Assembly (NCBI GenBank): GCA_031288985.1
Contig: JAITQH010000096.1
Location: 1-6,654 of the forward strand
Direction of reading: 5' to 3'
Source: Candidatus Methanoplasma sp.
Lineage (GTDB): Archaea; Thermoplasmatota; Thermoplasmata; Methanomassiliicoccales; Methanomethylophilaceae
DNA: 6,654 nt
Both the position numbers and the translations under genes were made by a program. Of the stretch, positions 6,102 through 6,654 are shown one piece after another; the first letter of the stretch is position 1, and the number at the start of each line of letters is the position of its first letter. Under the pieces are notes generated by a model that did not search any database, was not told where the DNA came from, and saw only the letters and a program-made list of their open reading frames with translations.

Positions 6102-6415
6102 ACACCAACGAGACAATCCAAGAGCTTGGGACGTTTGAAACGCCCGTCATAGGAATAACGCTGTTCGCCGGAATGCCGCATGCGGTCCTGATATTCCACG
6201 AGGGAATGCTCATATCGGCGATCTTGGGAGAGGGGGCCGCAGGCGGCCGGCCCATAAGATACGGCAAGGACAAGGGGACGACAACCATCCAAGCTCCGCC
6301 GGGAATGACGGCCGAAGTGAGGAAGTACGTCCGCTCGGCGGACGCGGTAAGGGATTTCAGGATGTACCGCGACACCGAGACCGTGTGCGAGGTGCTGAGG
6401 CTTCGTCAGGCATGA
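6098..6415 (+). CDS. Small protein of unknown function, last gene of the cobamide operon
   Basis: I do not recognise this 105-residue protein. It overlaps the cobY stop by 4 nt (ATGA), with GAGGAGG at 6087-6093 four nt before the ATG, so it is surely co-translated with cobY. The middle (residues 16-47) is alternately hydrophobic and looks like beta strands: TPVIGITLFAGMPHAVL, then HEGMLISAILGEGA. A Gly/Lys-rich loop follows (GGRPIRYGKDKGTT, 49-62), then charged helices to the end with one Cys (residue 97). There is no signal peptide, no clear membrane segment and no Cys cluster or obvious catalytic triad. His28 and His34 near the glycines could be ligands, but that is a guess. Position suggests a role in cobamide assembly, binding or regulation. 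Confidence 0.8.
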   Translation: MNTNETIQELGTFETPVIGITLFAGMPHAVLIFHEGMLISAILGEGAAGGRPIRYGKDKGTTTIQAPPGMTAEVRKYVRSADAVRDFRMYRDTETVCEVLRLRQA

Positions 6416-6654
6416 TCGATTATCTTGCGGTATATTTCGTGCACCCTGTCAAACAGCGCGTCGCAGGTGATGCGTCCTTCGCTCCCTGCGATCGCGGCGA
6501 CGGAGGCCCCGCCGCAGCCCACTCCTTCTTTTATGAATCCCCATTCGTAGGCCTGCAGGCCTTCGTACGGGCTTGACGAATAATCCATCTGCACGTACAC
6601 TATGGGTATGTCGGGGGATATGGAATCCACCATCTTCCGTATGTCGGAGCCGGG
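6406..6654 (-). CDS. 3' end of an unrecognised minus-strand gene, cut by the window edge
   Basis: The reading frame stays open from the window edge to a TGA at 6408-6406 and gives 82 C-terminal residues. Internal Met codons (the first at 6633) are unlikely to be the true start, because the frame continues upstream through PGSDIRK. The fragment contains PIVYVQMDYSSSPYEG, then AYEWGFIKEGVGCGG and a helical end (CDALFDRVHEIYRKII). Codon use (ATA, GGA, GTG, GCC) matches the operon genes, which supports coding on this strand over the plus-strand frame across the same bases. I cannot name the family from this piece. It converges on the preceding gene and their ends overlap by 10 nt. Confidence 0.75.
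   Translation of the reverse strand, partial: PGSDIRKMVDSISPDIPIVYVQMDYSSSPYEGLQAYEWGFIKEGVGCGGASVAAIAGSEGRITCDALFDRVHEIYRKIIDHA

Noticed and set aside
6385..6576. Plus-strand ORF after the last operon gene
   Set aside because: It overlaps the minus-strand coding frame, whose codon use matches the neighbours, and it has no ribosome binding site.

Overview
The window reads as a piece of a methanogen-type euryarchaeal genome. CobY (archaeal guanylyltransferase), a CbiZ-CobZ (CbiS-like) fusion, frequent ATA/AGG/GGA codons and GGAGG/GAGGT ribosome binding sites all point to archaea. Of the eight stop codons visible, seven are TGA, one is TAA and none is TAG. That would fit, but does not prove, a pyrrolysine-decoding lineage such as Methanomassiliicoccales. 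The lineage is an inference; no rRNA or other marker is present.

Layout. Positions 30-515 hold an orphan plus-strand gene of unknown function with a less GC-rich codon choice than the rest. Positions 516-774 are a non-coding gap with a terminator-like hairpin plus T9 tract, a repeat-rich and foldable stretch, and an AT-rich TATA-like dyad just before the next start. Positions 775-6415 form one very tight plus-strand operon: cobD, cbiB, cbiZ/cbiS, cobS, cobY and a 105-residue gene of unknown function. Junctions run from a 1-nt gap to 4-nt overlaps, so translation is probably coupled throughout. From 6406 to the window end, the 3' part of a minus-strand gene converges on the operon and overlaps its last gene by 10 nt.

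The operon encodes the late, nucleotide-loop half of adenosylcobamide (B12) synthesis plus cobinamide salvage. CobD makes aminopropanol phosphate from threonine phosphate. CbiB joins it to adenosylcobyric acid, giving adenosylcobinamide phosphate. CobY activates this with GTP to AdoCbi-GDP. CobS adds alpha-ribazole phosphate at the membrane. The CbiZ domain cleaves scavenged cobinamide back to cobyric acid so it can re-enter through CbiB, which is the archaeal salvage route because CobY cannot phosphorylate cobinamide. Threonine kinase, CobT, the corrinoid adenosyltransferase and the corrin-ring genes are not in the window.

Three things stand out. The CobZ-like phosphatase half of the CbiS-type fusion appears to have lost the acidic residues expected for metal binding. 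CobS carries a roughly 186-residue Pro/Glu/Lys-rich N-terminal extension built partly from tandem DNA repeats. A small uncharacterised gene is translationally coupled to the end of the cobamide operon.
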